NCBI RefSeq assembly: GCF_020166515.1
Contig: NZ_JAINZT010000004.1
Coordinates: 1-64,000 of the forward strand
Length of the DNA stretch: 64,000 nt
Direction of reading: 5' to 3'
Origin: Robertkochia flava
Lineage (GTDB): Bacteria; Bacteroidota; Bacteroidia; Flavobacteriales; Flavobacteriaceae
Within the stretch, counting starts at the first letter, position 1, and the number at the start of each line of letters is the position of its first letter. The notes under the pieces are model-generated. The model did not search any database. It was not told the origin of the DNA and was given only the letters and a program-made list of their open reading frames with translations. The position numbers and the translations under genes are program-made. This document shows positions 24,108 to 35,451 of the stretch, one piece after another.

Positions 24108-25418
24108 ATGAAGACATTAGATCATATTCCCACCGGGAAAATAGAACGTGCCGGAAAATTGGTAACTACCGGTGCCAGGGTGGGAGGAAATTACCTGAAA
24201 TATTACGCCGGAAAACTGGTGAATCCAGATTTAAGTAAGGACAGGTTGAATGAAGAGAATGCAGAAGATATCTATAACGGATTGAAATCCCTTAAAGGAA
24301 GTGCCCTCTAAGTAGCCCAAATGCTCAGTATGGAGAAGAACCTGCTCCCCCGGGCTTATGTAGAGAAATTTTCTCTGGCTCAATTCTCGGTTCCCCCGCT
24401 CTCTGCGCCTCTCGTGCGCAAGACCTTTAAAAGATACCAGGGGAAATATCCAGAAGAGATCTTCGATTCCTTTGGCAGGGAATCTGTGAATGCGGCGAGT
24501 ATCGGACAGGTGCACAAAGCGACCCTGAATGGGAAGACCCTGGCGGTGAAAATTCAATATCCGGGGGTGGCAGACAGTGTACGCAGCGACCTGGCCCTGG
24601 TAAAACCATTTGCCATTAAAATGTTTAACCTGCAGGGAAAGGATTCTGAGAAGTACTTCAAAGAGGTGGAGCATAAATTATTGGAAGAGACCAATTACAT
24701 TCTGGAAGTCGAACAAAGCGAGGAGATCACCAAAGCCTGTGCCCATATTGATGGAATGCGTTTCCCCGGTTACTATAAAGAGCTGTCCAGTGAGCGTATC
24801 ATTACCATGGATTGGATGCACGGCACCCATCTCAGCGAATTTACTGCCAAGCCTTTTAGCCGGGAACTGGGGGATCGTCTCGGACAGGCCCTTTGGGACT
24901 TCTATATGTTCCAGATGCACGGTCTTAGAAAAGTACATGCCGATCCGCATCCGGGGAATTTTCTGGTGAGCAGTGATCAGGAACTTATCGCCATCGATTT
25001 TGGTTGTATCAAAGAAGTGCCTGAAGATTTCTATGTTCCTTATTTTGAGTTGGCTAAGAAGGAGGTTTTCGAAAATGAAGAGGTTTTTAATGCGAAGTTG
25101 TATGAGCTCGAAATTCTCACTCCAACCGATTCAAAGGAAGAATTGGAGTTCTTTAAGGCACTTTTTAAAGAAATGCTCTCCATTTTTACATCGCCGTTTA
25201 ATGCTGAGGTGTTTGACTTTTCAGATGACGCGTTCTGGAACAGCATTGCCGATCTTAGTGACCGGTATTCCAATGACCCCCAGATTCGTAAAATGAACGG
25301 AAACAGGGGCTCTAAACACTTTCTGTATATTAACAGAACATTTTTCGGGTTGTACAACCTGCTGCACGACCTTAAAGCCCGGGTGAAGGTGAATAATTAC
25401 ACCCGCTTTCTGTCATAA
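24108..25418 (+). pseudogene. ABC1/AarF/UbiB-like atypical kinase, interrupted by an in-frame TAA
   Basis: Two open stretches in one frame, 24108-24311 (67 codons) and 24312-25418, are split by a TAA at 24309-24311. Together they make a normal ~436-residue UbiB-family protein. The junction reads LKGSAL-stop-VAQMLSM; in relatives this position is the Lys of the K-x-G-Q-like motif, so AAA to TAA by one substitution is the simplest explanation. The rest is intact: ASIGQVHKATL, AVKIQYPG (ATP-binding Lys), LEETNYILE, HADPHPGNFLV (catalytic Asp) and IDFGCIK (DFG). An ATG at 24321, three codons past the stop, could restart translation of a 365-residue protein. Pseudogene, strain-specific mutation, sequencing error or restart cannot be told apart here. 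The family supports quinone biosynthesis or lipid homeostasis. Confidence 0.85.
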
Positions 25419-25435
25419 TTTTTTCGCTAATTCAA

Positions 25436-25476
25436 TAAAAAAGGGAGTCACCGGTTAGAGTGCTCCCTTTTTTTAT
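25436..25476. terminator. Bidirectional terminator between aarF-like and S9 peptidase genes
   Basis: Stem AAAGGGAG / CTCCCTTT with A-run on one side and T7 on the other, between convergent genes. Confidence 0.88.
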
Positions 25477-25493
25477 CAGGTGTAATTCAGTTC

Positions 25494-27935
25494 TTATTTA
25501 CTGTCTTCTTCAACGGCAGAGGCTGTTTTGTTCATCACATGGGTTTCCAGCCATTGATCCTGTTCCCAGAGCATATGGAGAATACTTTCTTTCGCTCTGT
25601 ATCCATGACTTTCTTTAGGCAGCATTACCAGTCTTACGGTTGCTCCGAGTCCCTTCAGGGCATTGAAATACCTTTCGCTTTGCATAGGGTAGGTGCCACT
25701 ATTGTTATCGGCTTCCCCATGAATGAGTAGCAATGGTGTTTTCATTTTATCGGCATGCATAAAGGGAGACATGGTGTAATATACCTCAGGGGCTTCCCAG
25801 TAGGAACGCTGTTCACTTTGAAATCCGAATGGGGTCAGGGTTCTGTTGTAGGCCCCGCTGCGCGCAATACCTGCAGCAAACAGATCAGAGTGAGACAACA
25901 GGTTGGCCACCATGAATGCGCCATAGCTGTGGCCTCCAACGGCTACGCGATCCCTGTCGATATACCCCATCTTATCTACGGCATCGATGGCCGCTTTCGC
26001 ATTAGCCACGAGCTGACTTCGGAAGCTGTCGTTGGGTTCTTCGTTACCCTCCCCGATGATAGGGAATGCGGCATCATCAAGAACGGCATATCCTTTGGTT
26101 ACCCAGAATACAGGCGATGCCCAGCTCGGATAGGTGAATTCATTCGGGTTCTGTGTGTTCTGTGAAGCCGAATTCTTGTCTTTATATTCCCTGGGGTAGG
26201 CCCAGAGGATCATCGGTAATTTATCGTCACTTTCCTTGTCATACCCGGAAGGCAGGTAGAGGGTTCCGCTCAGTTCCAGTCCGTCTTCCCGGGTATAGGT
26301 GATCACTTCCTTATGGACATCGGCCAGGCTTTGGAACGGATTGTCAAATTGGGTTAGGGCCCTCGGGGCCATTCTTTTCTTCAGGGTTCTGAAATAATAG
26401 TTGGGGTATTCGTTTTTCGATTCGATGCGAACCAGAAGCTGATCTTTCCCCGGTTTATAGTCGAGCAGGTTCTCTTTTTTGTACTGTAGTTTCGAGGTAT
26501 AAACCCTTTCCTTTTTCATGTTCTCCAGGTTGACACGGTCTACAAACGGAAATTGGCCTTCAGGGGTATAACCCTCCCCGATCATATAGACGTATTTGCC
26601 TTTTTCCAGGTACAGGGTTTGACGGGAAAATGCATTTCTTTCGGTAACGGGACTTCCCGGGTCACTGTAGTTATCCTGGTAATTTCTGTCAATAATGATC
26701 CTGGCGTCACCGGGAGTGGAAGGGTCAAAGAGGTATACCTTCGAATTCCTGGTGTCAAACCACCGGTCAAAGGCCATGGCAGTATGGTCGTCTCCCCATA
26801 TCACCCCGGCAAACCGGTTTTTAACCTGGAGTAGGGGTTCTGGCTGACCGTTAAACGGTGCCTTGAGCTGGTACAATGCATCGCGGTATTCGGCTTCTTT
26901 TGCCGGATCGCCACCGTCAAGGGCTTCCACAAAGTACAGGGTGGCCTCGCGATCGGCCCGCCAATTGATGTTTCGTTTCCCGGTGTGGGTGGCCATAAAA
27001 CCTTTTGGAAGCTCCTCGGTAAGGGGCATCTCAGAAACGGTTGCCACCATTTCCCCTTCGCTGCTCACTATGAAGGTTGTACTAGGGAATCGGTAATAGG
27101 GTACGATGTAGGAGAAAGGTTTTTTAATTTCAGATACCATTACATACTCCCCGTTGGGAGAAACGGAAATATCATCGTACATAGCTGCTGCTCTCCACGG
27201 TGCGATATCACCATTTAGGCCAACGCGGTAGATAGCCGAGCGGGCCAGCTGTTCAAAGTTAAACTCGTCTGTCGGATTTTTAAGCAGATCCTGGTAAGTG
27301 CGGTTCTGGGCTTTCTTTCCGTTGTTCGAGGATATGGTTGGACCTGTAGGGATACTTTCCTTTGTGTCGATCAGGGCTTTTCTGTCTTCGGGGAGTATTT
27401 TAACCAGCATGGATTTGCCATCGGCCATCCAGTTGATCACATCCCCCATATTGGCATTAAGGCGGGCTTCGGTAAGTTTAGAAGCCTTTCTCTCCTCCAG
27501 GTTCAGTACCCATAGTTCTACTCCATTCGCAGTAGTGTTGGTAAATGCTACATGGGATTGATCGGGAGAGAAGGAGAAGTTCGCCAGTCGGGCATTTTCA
27601 GGATGTCCCTCAATCTCAAAGATCTCATTTCCCATCGGGGTTTTCATTTTCACCTGGTTGGTGTACCTGGTGCGACTTCCAATATTGGTGGCCGGATTGA
27701 TCCGTAATCCTGCCAGTCGCATCTCTTCTTCAGAAAGCGTTGCGATATCGCTGTAAGCATCTCTAAAGAGCAATAACATGTGCTTGTTATCGTCGGTAAG
27801 GATGACCTGGGGTGCAGGTTTGGCGTCGGCCAGTTCCAGGATCTCTTCCGAAGGTTGCTGGTATTGCAGGTTCTCCTGCGCCCTGGTGCTGGTAATGAAA
27901 CCAATCAGCAGCAGGCTGAGGAATAATGTTCTCAT
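25494..27935 (-). CDS. S9 family (prolyl oligopeptidase-type) serine peptidase
   Basis: 813 residues. Signal peptide MRTLFLSLLLIGFITSTRAQ; N-terminal ~530 residues form a beta-propeller (repeated WxxDGK/SPNGEY-like blades); C-terminal alpha/beta hydrolase with GGHSYGAFMVANLL (nucleophile Ser), LIHGEADNNSGTYP (Asp) and MLPKESHGYR (His). Expected to be a periplasmic exo/dipeptidyl peptidase on short peptides. The catalytic triad is complete. Single-gene unit. Confidence 0.93.
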   Translation of the reverse strand: MRTLFLSLLLIGFITSTRAQENLQYQQPSEEILELADAKPAPQVILTDDNKHMLLLFRDAYSDIATLSEEEMRLAGLRINPATNIGSRTRYTNQVKMKTPMGNEIFEIEGHPENARLANFSFSPDQSHVAFTNTTANGVELWVLNLEERKASKLTEARLNANMGDVINWMADGKSMLVKILPEDRKALIDTKESIPTGPTISSNNGKKAQNRTYQDLLKNPTDEFNFEQLARSAIYRVGLNGDIAPWRAAAMYDDISVSPNGEYVMVSEIKKPFSYIVPYYRFPSTTFIVSSEGEMVATVSEMPLTEELPKGFMATHTGKRNINWRADREATLYFVEALDGGDPAKEAEYRDALYQLKAPFNGQPEPLLQVKNRFAGVIWGDDHTAMAFDRWFDTRNSKVYLFDPSTPGDARIIIDRNYQDNYSDPGSPVTERNAFSRQTLYLEKGKYVYMIGEGYTPEGQFPFVDRVNLENMKKERVYTSKLQYKKENLLDYKPGKDQLLVRIESKNEYPNYYFRTLKKRMAPRALTQFDNPFQSLADVHKEVITYTREDGLELSGTLYLPSGYDKESDDKLPMILWAYPREYKDKNSASQNTQNPNEFTYPSWASPVFWVTKGYAVLDDAAFPIIGEGNEEPNDSFRSQLVANAKAAIDAVDKMGYIDRDRVAVGGHSYGAFMVANLLSHSDLFAAGIARSGAYNRTLTPFGFQSEQRSYWEAPEVYYTMSPFMHADKMKTPLLLIHGEADNNSGTYPMQSERYFNALKGLGATVRLVMLPKESHGYRAKESILHMLWEQDQWLETHVMNKTASAVEEDSK

Positions 27936-28086
27936 GAGCGATTTTTTTTATTCGTTTTAATTAAAATGATTATTAGCGGGAAGATATGAAAATTTTTACC
28001 CTGAATATTGCTTTTTCTCAGGAACGGGGGTGTTCTTTTTGTGTATCCGCAAGGAAATAGATACTTTTTTATGTAATTTTAATTTT

Positions 28087-28094
28087 TAGATTTG
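28087..28094 (+). promoter_or_regulatory. -7 element TAGATTTG upstream of fabH-like gene
   Basis: Exact TAnnTTTG match 37 bp before the ATG at 28131. Confidence 0.5.
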
Positions 28095-28130
28095 CCCCTC
28101 CAAAACAGATATCAACAAAACTAAATACAT

Positions 28131-29144
28131 ATGTACAATTCACGTATTTCCGGTTTGGGTTATTACGTACCTGAAAATGTGGTTACCAATGATGATCTTT
28201 CGAAGGTGATGGATACGAATGATGAGTGGATTCAGGAACGCACCGGGATCAGGGAGCGACGCCATGTCGTAAAAGGGGATGGAGACACCACTATGAGCAT
28301 GGGAGTCAAAGCGGCAAAAAGTGCTATTGAGCGCGCAGGTATTGATAAGGATGAAATTGACTTTATCGTGTTTGCCACCCTGAGTCCGGATTATTATTTC
28401 CCCGGTCCCGGGGTTCTGGTGCAGAAGGAGCTCGGATTAAAACGTACCGTGGGTGCACTGGATGTGAGGAACCAGTGTTCCGGATTTGTCTATGCGATCT
28501 CTGTGGCCGACCAGTATATCAAAACCGGGATGTACAAAAATGTGCTGGTAATTGGGGCTGAAACCCATTCTCCCGGTCTGGATATGACCACTCGTGGACG
28601 TGGCGTGTCAGTAATCTTCGGAGATGGGGCAGGTGCCGCTGTGGTAACCAGGGAAGAAGATAATGAAAAAGGGATCCTCTCCACCCATTTGCACTCAGAG
28701 GGGGAGCACGCCGAGCAACTGGCACTTATTGCGCCGGGCATGGGGAAACGCTGGGTTTCCGATATCCTTGAAGACAATGATCCCGATGATATGTCCTATT
28801 GGCCCTATATGAACGGACAGTATGTCTTTAAACATGCAGTAGTGCGTTTTAGCGAAGTGATCATGGAAGGGCTTCAGGCGAATCAACTCACTCCGGCAGA
28901 TATTGATATGCTGATCCCGCACCAGGCCAACCTCCGGATTTCTCAGTTCATACAGGGGAAATTCAAATTGTCTGATGACCAGGTCTATAATAACATCATG
29001 AAATACGGCAATACCACCGCCGCCTCGATTCCGATCGCACTTACCGAAGCATGGGAACTCGGAAAGATCAAAGAGGGCGACCTCGTGGTCCTGGCTGCCT
29101 TTGGCAGCGGATTCACCTGGGGAAGCGTGATCATGAGATGGTAA
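28131..29144 (+). CDS. 3-oxoacyl-ACP synthase III family (FabH-like)
   Basis: 337 residues, thiolase fold. The catalytic triad is intact: C116 in DVRNQCSGFVYA, His in LIPHQANLRI (about 264) and Asn in KYGNTTAASIPIAL (about 294). The N-terminal SGLGYYVPENVVTNDDL and DEWIQERTGIRERR are FabH hallmarks. FabH condenses acetyl- or branched acyl-CoA with malonyl-ACP to start fatty acids. Since no other fab genes are adjacent, a second KAS III with a specialised role is equally possible. It has a 30-bp leader after its TAGATTTG box and its own terminator. Confidence 0.9.
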   Translation: MYNSRISGLGYYVPENVVTNDDLSKVMDTNDEWIQERTGIRERRHVVKGDGDTTMSMGVKAAKSAIERAGIDKDEIDFIVFATLSPDYYFPGPGVLVQKELGLKRTVGALDVRNQCSGFVYAISVADQYIKTGMYKNVLVIGAETHSPGLDMTTRGRGVSVIFGDGAGAAVVTREEDNEKGILSTHLHSEGEHAEQLALIAPGMGKRWVSDILEDNDPDDMSYWPYMNGQYVFKHAVVRFSEVIMEGLQANQLTPADIDMLIPHQANLRISQFIQGKFKLSDDQVYNNIMKYGNTTAASIPIALTEAWELGKIKEGDLVVLAAFGSGFTWGSVIMRW

Positions 29145-29148
29145 TAAC

Positions 29149-29176
29149 AAAAAACCGGCGGAAGCCGGTTTTTTGT
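29149..29176 (+). terminator. Intrinsic terminator of the fabH-like gene
   Basis: Stem AAAACCGGC / GCCGGTTTT, loop GGAA, T-run. Confidence 0.9.
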
Positions 29177-29225
29177 TTAATGATGGATTATGAATTATGG
29201 ATGATGAATGTTGGATGGTGCTGAA

Positions 29226-29573
29226 CTATAACCTGGTTTTAGAAGTAAGAATAATACTTGAAATTAATTTGCGAAGAGATATATTCTCGCTTTTAAGGTT
29301 CTCATACTGATCTTGGTCTAGAAAACCTGAGGTATTTAAAAGATCTATCCAATAAAGAGTTTCATTCGCCTCTTTTTGAGCGATTGCCATTTTATGAATG
29401 AAGTCAGCCTTGGATTCAGCATGTTCAGCTTCTCTGTATAAAGCTCCAATGGCTGTTCCCGACTTCAGCATTTGTTTACTCATTACATATTCCTTTTTTT
29501 CTTGGGTCAGTATTGTGTAACAGTTAATTATTTCGAGGGCGAAGGCATAACTTTTTTCTTTTATTGGATTCAT
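29226..29573 (-). CDS. Four-helix-bundle (S23/IVP-type) protein
   Basis: 115 residues, all helical: YAFALEIINCYTIL, QMLKSGTAIGALYREAEHAESKADFIHKMAIAQKEANETLYWIDLL and a final SISLRKLISSIILTSK-like helix. This is the pattern of the S23 family first seen in 23S rRNA intervening sequences and now common as single genes in Bacteroidota. It is flanked on both sides by short ATGGATTATG-like repeats in opposite orientation, and its A/T-rich codon use differs from the neighbours, hinting at transfer. Function unknown. Confidence 0.88.
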   Translation of the reverse strand: MNPIKEKSYAFALEIINCYTILTQEKKEYVMSKQMLKSGTAIGALYREAEHAESKADFIHKMAIAQKEANETLYWIDLLNTSGFLDQDQYENLKSENISLRKLISSIILTSKTRL

Positions 29574-29615
29574 TTTGAATTATTTAGGGAATACAATATA
29601 GATTATTTTCTATAA

Positions 29616-30726
<1,111 letters not shown>

Positions 30727-30752
30727 CTCAATAATATTGGATTTTTAATAAA

Positions 30753-30786
30753 AGCGGCAGGTATTTTAGGTTACCTGCCACTTTAT
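30753..30786 (-). terminator. Terminator-like hairpin between sulfatase and HAD genes
   Basis: Stem GGCAGGTA / TACCTGCC, followed on the minus strand by CTTTTATTAAAAAT; imperfect T-run, so it may act as an attenuator between the two genes. Confidence 0.6.
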
Positions 30787-30807
30787 CATTTGGTTTTAGA
30801 AGGAAAA

Positions 30808-32376
30808 CTAATTGCTTCCCAGGTTTTTCATTTTCTCTTCAATTGTGCTTAGATTAAATGATCCGGGACTTTGGCTTGGGGGATAGTCCTTCATCGTCAT
30901 GAGAAATTGTGCAGCCAGTTGCTGTATGGGCACGATTACGAAAACCCTGTCCAGCAGCCAGTCGTAATAGGTGTTCGAATTGTGTTGTGCTTTTTCAAAG
31001 GGGTCTCTTCTTAAGTTAAAGATCGAAGGCACCCGAAGTTCTACAAAGGGTTCTCGCCACACCCCAAACTGTTGCCCTCGGTTTTCCAGGAATACAATTT
31101 TCCAGTCGTCGTAACGGGCGGCGACCACCTGTCCGTCATCATTCACATACCAGAATTCACTACGTGGACTTTCCTCGGTTTCTCCTTTGAGATAGGGATT
31201 GAGGTCATACCCATCTACATAATTCCGGTATTTTCGGCCATTCAGGGTAACCCCGTTCTTTAACTTGTCTTTTATGTCTGGTGCTCCGGCAATGGTAGCA
31301 AATGTAGGGAGCCAGTCTTCGTGAGCTACGATCCCGTTCAGGGTTACTCCGGCAGGATATACCCCGGGCCATCTTACAAAGGCAGGTACCCTGTAGGCGC
31401 CTTCCCAGTTAGAATTTTTCTCACCTCTGAAGGGGGTAGTACCGGCATCGGGCCAGGTGTTGTAATGCGGACCGTTGTCGGTGGAGTACATCACTACCGT
31501 ATTTTCGGCAATGCCCAGTTCGTCCAGCAGGTCGAGCAATTCACCTACATGCATATCGTGTTCCACCATCCCGTCGGAGTATTCATCCTGGCCGCTGATA
31601 CCCCGGTGTTCTTCCTTGACATGGGTACGGAAGTGCATCCGGGTACCGTTCCACCATACAAACCAAGGCGTTCCGGCCTCATGCTGTTTTTTGATAAATT
31701 CCTTGGCCGCGGCAACAGTTTCATCGTCGATGGTTTCCATTCGTTTTTTGTTAAGTGGCCCGGTATCTTCAATACGCTGGTTCCCGTTACCTGTAGCCCA
31801 GGAATGGATAACGCCTCTGGGGCCGTAGGTCTCCAGAAAGGTTTTCCCGTTCCTTAACTTCATATCTGCGGGGTAATCCTCATTCTCCGGTTCCTCCTGA
31901 GCATTGAGGTGGTAGAGGTTGCCAAGGAATTCGTCAAAACCGTGATTGGTAGGCAGGTGGGTGTCGAGGTCCCCCTGGTGGTTCTTGCCGAACTGCCCGG
32001 TGGCATACCCCTGGCTTTTCATCACAGTAGCCATGGTGACATCGCTTTCCTGCCAGCCCTGCTCAGCGCCGGGTAAACCTACTTTGGTCATTCCCGAACG
32101 AACGGGTACGGAACCGCTTATAAAGGCCGCCCTTCCGGCAGTACAACTCTGCTGGGCGTAGTAATCGGTAAAGGCTACCCCTTCTTTTGCGATCCGGTCG
32201 ATATTCGGAGTCTTGTACCCCATCATACCTCTGTTGTTGTGGCTGATGTTCCAGGTGCCGATGTCATCACCCCAGATCACCAGGACATTGGGTTTTTTAG
32301 TTTGTGCGTGCCCTTCTGAGGGAGAAAAAAAGAGTATCCCTACTGAAAGGAATAGAGCCATTGCCAAATGTTTCAT
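30808..32376 (-). CDS. Arylsulfatase-type sulfatase (formylglycine-dependent)
   Basis: 522 residues, signal peptide to about 24 (EGHAQT). [11 protein letters not shown] carries the paired metal Asp; SCTAGRAAF is the C-x-A-x-R site (C78) that an anaerobic-type maturase or FGE would turn into formylglycine; NGPHYNTWPDAG is the Asp-Asn-His metal site and GEKNSNWEGAYRVP the substrate-side Lys/Arg motif. It would hydrolyse a sulfate ester in the periplasm. A close relative lies upstream on the same strand (33096-34673), with 700 bp of repeats between them. Both end with a similar YPP-rich stretch. Substrate unknown. Confidence 0.93.
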   Translation of the reverse strand: MKHLAMALFLSVGILFFSPSEGHAQTKKPNVLVIWGDDIGTWNISHNNRGMMGYKTPNIDRIAKEGVAFTDYYAQQSCTAGRAAFISGSVPVRSGMTKVGLPGAEQGWQESDVTMATVMKSQGYATGQFGKNHQGDLDTHLPTNHGFDEFLGNLYHLNAQEEPENEDYPADMKLRNGKTFLETYGPRGVIHSWATGNGNQRIEDTGPLNKKRMETIDDETVAAAKEFIKKQHEAGTPWFVWWNGTRMHFRTHVKEEHRGISGQDEYSDGMVEHDMHVGELLDLLDELGIAENTVVMYSTDNGPHYNTWPDAGTTPFRGEKNSNWEGAYRVPAFVRWPGVYPAGVTLNGIVAHEDWLPTFATIAGAPDIKDKLKNGVTLNGRKYRNYVDGYDLNPYLKGETEESPRSEFWYVNDDGQVVAARYDDWKIVFLENRGQQFGVWREPFVELRVPSIFNLRRDPFEKAQHNSNTYYDWLLDRVFVIVPIQQLAAQFLMTMKDYPPSQSPGSFNLSTIEEKMKNLGSN

Positions 32377-33041
32377 AATGTGTTAAATAAAATTAGTAAT
32401 CAGAATATCAGCAAAGGAAGTTATGTTGGCTCTTCAAGGTTGGGGGGGTACATGTTGGGTCTTGCGGAGGCAGAGCAGTGGGGTGTGCTAAAATCCAAAC
32501 ATACTTAAAATATTGTAAATCAGCAATATGGCTGTGTTATTTTTAGGTTAGTGGTTAGTTGTTAGTGGTTAGTTGTTAGTGGTTAGTGGTTAGTCGGGAG
32601 TCGGGAGAAGGAGTCGGAGTGGGAGTCGGGATGATCAGGTTTAGATTTTAATTTTTGATTGTCAGGAATGGAAATCTTTATCTGAAATTCACAATTCACA
32701 ATTCACCATTTACTACCCTCGTAACCCGTCACTTAAACTGGGAGATTGCCACGTCGCTTCGCTCCCTGCCTTTGGCAGGTAAACTCGCAAAGACGAGCTG
32801 TTTTGTAATATGTATGGCAGCGGGTACCTTCGTACCTCCATACCCCTGCCTTTGGCAGGTAAACTCGCAAAGACGAGATGTTTTGTAATACGTACCGCAG
32901 GCGGTACCTTCGTACCTCCGTACCTCCGTACCTTCGTACCTCCATACCTCCGTACCATCATCAATGAGATTGCCACGCCCCGCAAGGCGGGACTCGTAAA
33001 GTCGAATAGTTTCAACATTTGTGCTCCGTACCCTCATCACC
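32377..33041. repeat. Intergenic repeat block between the sulfatase genes
   Basis: No gene. 32545-32640 holds heptamer-like TTAGTGG/TTAGTCG/GGGAGTCG runs. 32735-32990 holds copies of the dispersed element that contains GAGATTGCCACG and CTCGCAAAGACGA, with inner palindromes such as TGCCTTTGGCAGG, mixed with GTACCTCC octamers. Short ORFs across it have repeat-driven composition and are not credible. Confidence 0.85.
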
Positions 33042-33072
33042 AAAAAAAATCCCGGAGATTTCTCCGGGATTT
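33042..33072 (-). terminator. Intrinsic terminator of the second sulfatase gene
   Basis: Stem AAATCCCGGAGA / TCTCCGGGATTT with T8 on the minus strand, 24 bp past the stop. Confidence 0.92.
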
Positions 33073-33095
33073 TGAATCTGGTTGTTTAGATACAA

Positions 33096-34673
33096 TTATT
33101 GCCTTGCTTTATTGATGAATTCTTCCACCACGTTGGACATGTCAAACGATTTTCCTCCCTGTACCGGGGGGTATTCTGCTAAAGTTTTCAGGTGGGCGGC
33201 CATAAGTTCTCCCATGGGCTGGATGAGCCAGGAGACCTTTTGCATCAGGTGGCCGTATGAGTCGGTACTGTCATAACTCTCGTAAGGGTCCATTCGGATA
33301 TTGAATACCAAAGGAACGGTTCGCGGAACCATATTCGCATAATAATCCTCCTTGGTGGAGAAATGGAATTTCCATGGGCCCATTCGCACTGCTGTAAGCT
33401 TGCTCTCATAATAGTGGAAAATATGATTCCTGTTAGAGTGATCCTGTTGCCCCATCCAGTAATCGAGGTTATTCACCCCGTCGATATACTGATTTTTCTC
33501 CTTCATTATTCGGTCGGCAACATCATCGATCCCGGCAGCTGCGGCAAGGGTGGTAAACAGGTCCTGATGAGCCTGAATGCCATTCAATGCAGTTCCCGGA
33601 GGAATTTTACCGGGCCACCGCACCATGCAGGGTACCCGTACGCCTCCCTCATAGGTGGTCATCTTTTCTCCGCGGAAGGGGGTAGTACCTCCATGTGGCC
33701 AGGACGCGTGTTCCGGACCATTATCGGTAGAGTATAATACGATGGTATTTTCTGCCAATCCCATTTCGTCCAGCCAATCCAAAACGAATCCAATATCGTC
33801 ATCATGCTGTAGCATTCCCGCTCCGTAATAATCGGCTTCACTGGTATACTTTTCTACTTTTTTCAGCCATTCCTCGTGCACACGGGTATACAAGTGCATT
33901 CTGGAAGTGTTAAGCCAAACGAAAAAGGGTTCGTCAGAATCTTTAGCGTTCTTCATGAAATCGATCGCTTTAGGGATCACTTCCTCCCGGTCGAATTCTT
34001 TCATGCGCTCCTGGGTCAGCGGGCCGGTGTCGGTAATGCGTTGTTTGCCAACCACCCCAAAGCGTGGGTCTTCCGTATTGTCCATTTCGTTGGTAGCGAA
34101 GGAATGGATCACTCCCCTGGTGCCGAACTTCTTTTCATAGGCTTCCAGGTCTCCGGAATAGGCTTTTCCGAAATTCTGGTAATCACGTTGCTCTGCCTCC
34201 TCCTGGGTATTCAGGTGATAAAGGTTGCCGAAGAACTCGTCAAAACCATGAGCGGTAGGAAGGTGTTCGTTCCGGTCGCCCAGGTGATTTTTCCCGAAGT
34301 GTCCTGTGGCATACCCTTCGGATTTAAATACCTCTGCCAGGCTGGGAGAGGCGGCTTGCAGTCCCAGAGCATCGCCGGGCTGCCCCACCGTGGTCATTCC
34401 CGAACGTATCGGGTATTGCCCGGTAATAAAGGCTGCTCTACCGGCTGTACAGGAAGGCTGGGCATAATGGTCGGTGAATAATACCCCCTCATTGGCGATG
34501 CGGTCAATATTAGGAGTGGTATAGGCCATAACGCCATGCTCATAGCAGCTCAGATTAGTCCACCCAATATCATCCCCCCATATTACCAGGATATTGGGTT
34601 TGTCCTGTGCAAATACCCCGACCCCAAAGGCCATAAGGGTGAGCATCATTAAAAATGATCTGAAATTTCTCAT
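33096..34673 (-). CDS. Arylsulfatase-type sulfatase (paralogue)
   Basis: 525 residues, signal peptide to about 23 (VFAQD). [25 protein letters not shown] (C75, C-x-A-x-R), [12 protein letters not shown] and [14 protein letters not shown] are the catalytic and metal motifs, in the same order as in the gene at 30808. It is probably a diverged duplicate, possibly acting on another position of the same sulfated substrate. A strong terminator follows, so the two sulfatases are separate transcripts. Confidence 0.93.
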   Translation of the reverse strand: MRNFRSFLMMLTLMAFGVGVFAQDKPNILVIWGDDIGWTNLSCYEHGVMAYTTPNIDRIANEGVLFTDHYAQPSCTAGRAAFITGQYPIRSGMTTVGQPGDALGLQAASPSLAEVFKSEGYATGHFGKNHLGDRNEHLPTAHGFDEFFGNLYHLNTQEEAEQRDYQNFGKAYSGDLEAYEKKFGTRGVIHSFATNEMDNTEDPRFGVVGKQRITDTGPLTQERMKEFDREEVIPKAIDFMKNAKDSDEPFFVWLNTSRMHLYTRVHEEWLKKVEKYTSEADYYGAGMLQHDDDIGFVLDWLDEMGLAENTIVLYSTDNGPEHASWPHGGTTPFRGEKMTTYEGGVRVPCMVRWPGKIPPGTALNGIQAHQDLFTTLAAAAGIDDVADRIMKEKNQYIDGVNNLDYWMGQQDHSNRNHIFHYYESKLTAVRMGPWKFHFSTKEDYYANMVPRTVPLVFNIRMDPYESYDSTDSYGHLMQKVSWLIQPMGELMAAHLKTLAEYPPVQGGKSFDMSNVVEEFINKARQ

Positions 34674-35349
34674 AAAATACTTAAGATGTTGATTAACAAT
34701 TTTTTCTTACCAGCATAAAAAAGGGAGTGAATGGAAATAAGGTAAGGGGCAATGAACTGAAATACAGAGTTTTAAATGTATAAAAAAAACAGGGTATAGT
34801 AAAAAAAATCTTGCCTGTGCGAAGCGCGGGAGGTCGTTAGTCGTTAGTCGGGAGTCGTTAGTTGTTAGTGGTTGGTCGGGAGTAGGGAGAAGGGATGATC
34901 AGGTTGGTTTTAAATTTTTGATTGTCAGGAATGGAAATCTTTATCTGAAATTCACAATTCACAATTCAGAATTCACCATTTACTACCCTCGTAACCCGTA
35001 CCTTAATTAGGGAGATTGCCACGGCCACTGCATGGCCTCGCAAAGACGAGATGTTTTGTAATACGTACCGCAGGCGGTACCTTCGTGCCTCCGTACCTTC
35101 GTACCTTCGTACCTCCATACCTCCATACCTCCGTACCCCTGCCTGCGGCAGGCAGGTCCGTACCATCATCAATGAGATTGCCACATCGCTTCGCTCCCTG
35201 CCTTTGGCAGGTAAACTCGCAAAGACGAACTGCATCATATTACACATCCCGTAACGCGTACCTCGTAACCCGTACCTTTATCAGGGAGATTGCCGCGGCC
35301 ACTGCATGGCCTCGCAAAGACGAATTGTTTCACAACATCCATCCCGTCT
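34674..35349. repeat. Intergenic repeat block upstream of the second sulfatase
   Basis: No gene. 34835-34900 holds GTTAGTCG/GGGAGTCG heptamers. 34900-35000 nearly repeats 32640-32740 (TTTTTGATTGTCAGGAATGG and following). 35005-35335 holds three or more dispersed elements with GAGATTGCCACG and CTCGCAAAGACGA plus GTACCTCC octamers. The sulfatase promoter should lie near 34674-34740, but I see no convincing TAnnTTTG there. Confidence 0.85.
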
Positions 35350-35354
35350 AAAAA

Positions 35355-35391
35355 TGCGAAATCCCGGGTGGTACTGCATGAACCCGGGATC
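35355..35391 (-). terminator. Terminator-like hairpin after the TonB-type barrel gene
   Basis: Stem ATCCCGGGT / ACCCGGGAT, with a loose T-rich tail on the minus strand. Confidence 0.65.
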
Positions 35392-35451
35392 TCTGTTAAT
35401 AACTATCAATTAACACTAACCATCAACTATAAAACTAATAGTTATTAAGTA

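Noticed and set aside
32655-33115. Several overlapping open frames of 70-104 codons in repeat blocks (also near 34966-35351, 46938-47391 and 54128-54383)
   Set aside because: They consist of translated octamer/hexamer repeats (for example GGTKV or SNSNSN strings) and match no protein-like composition.
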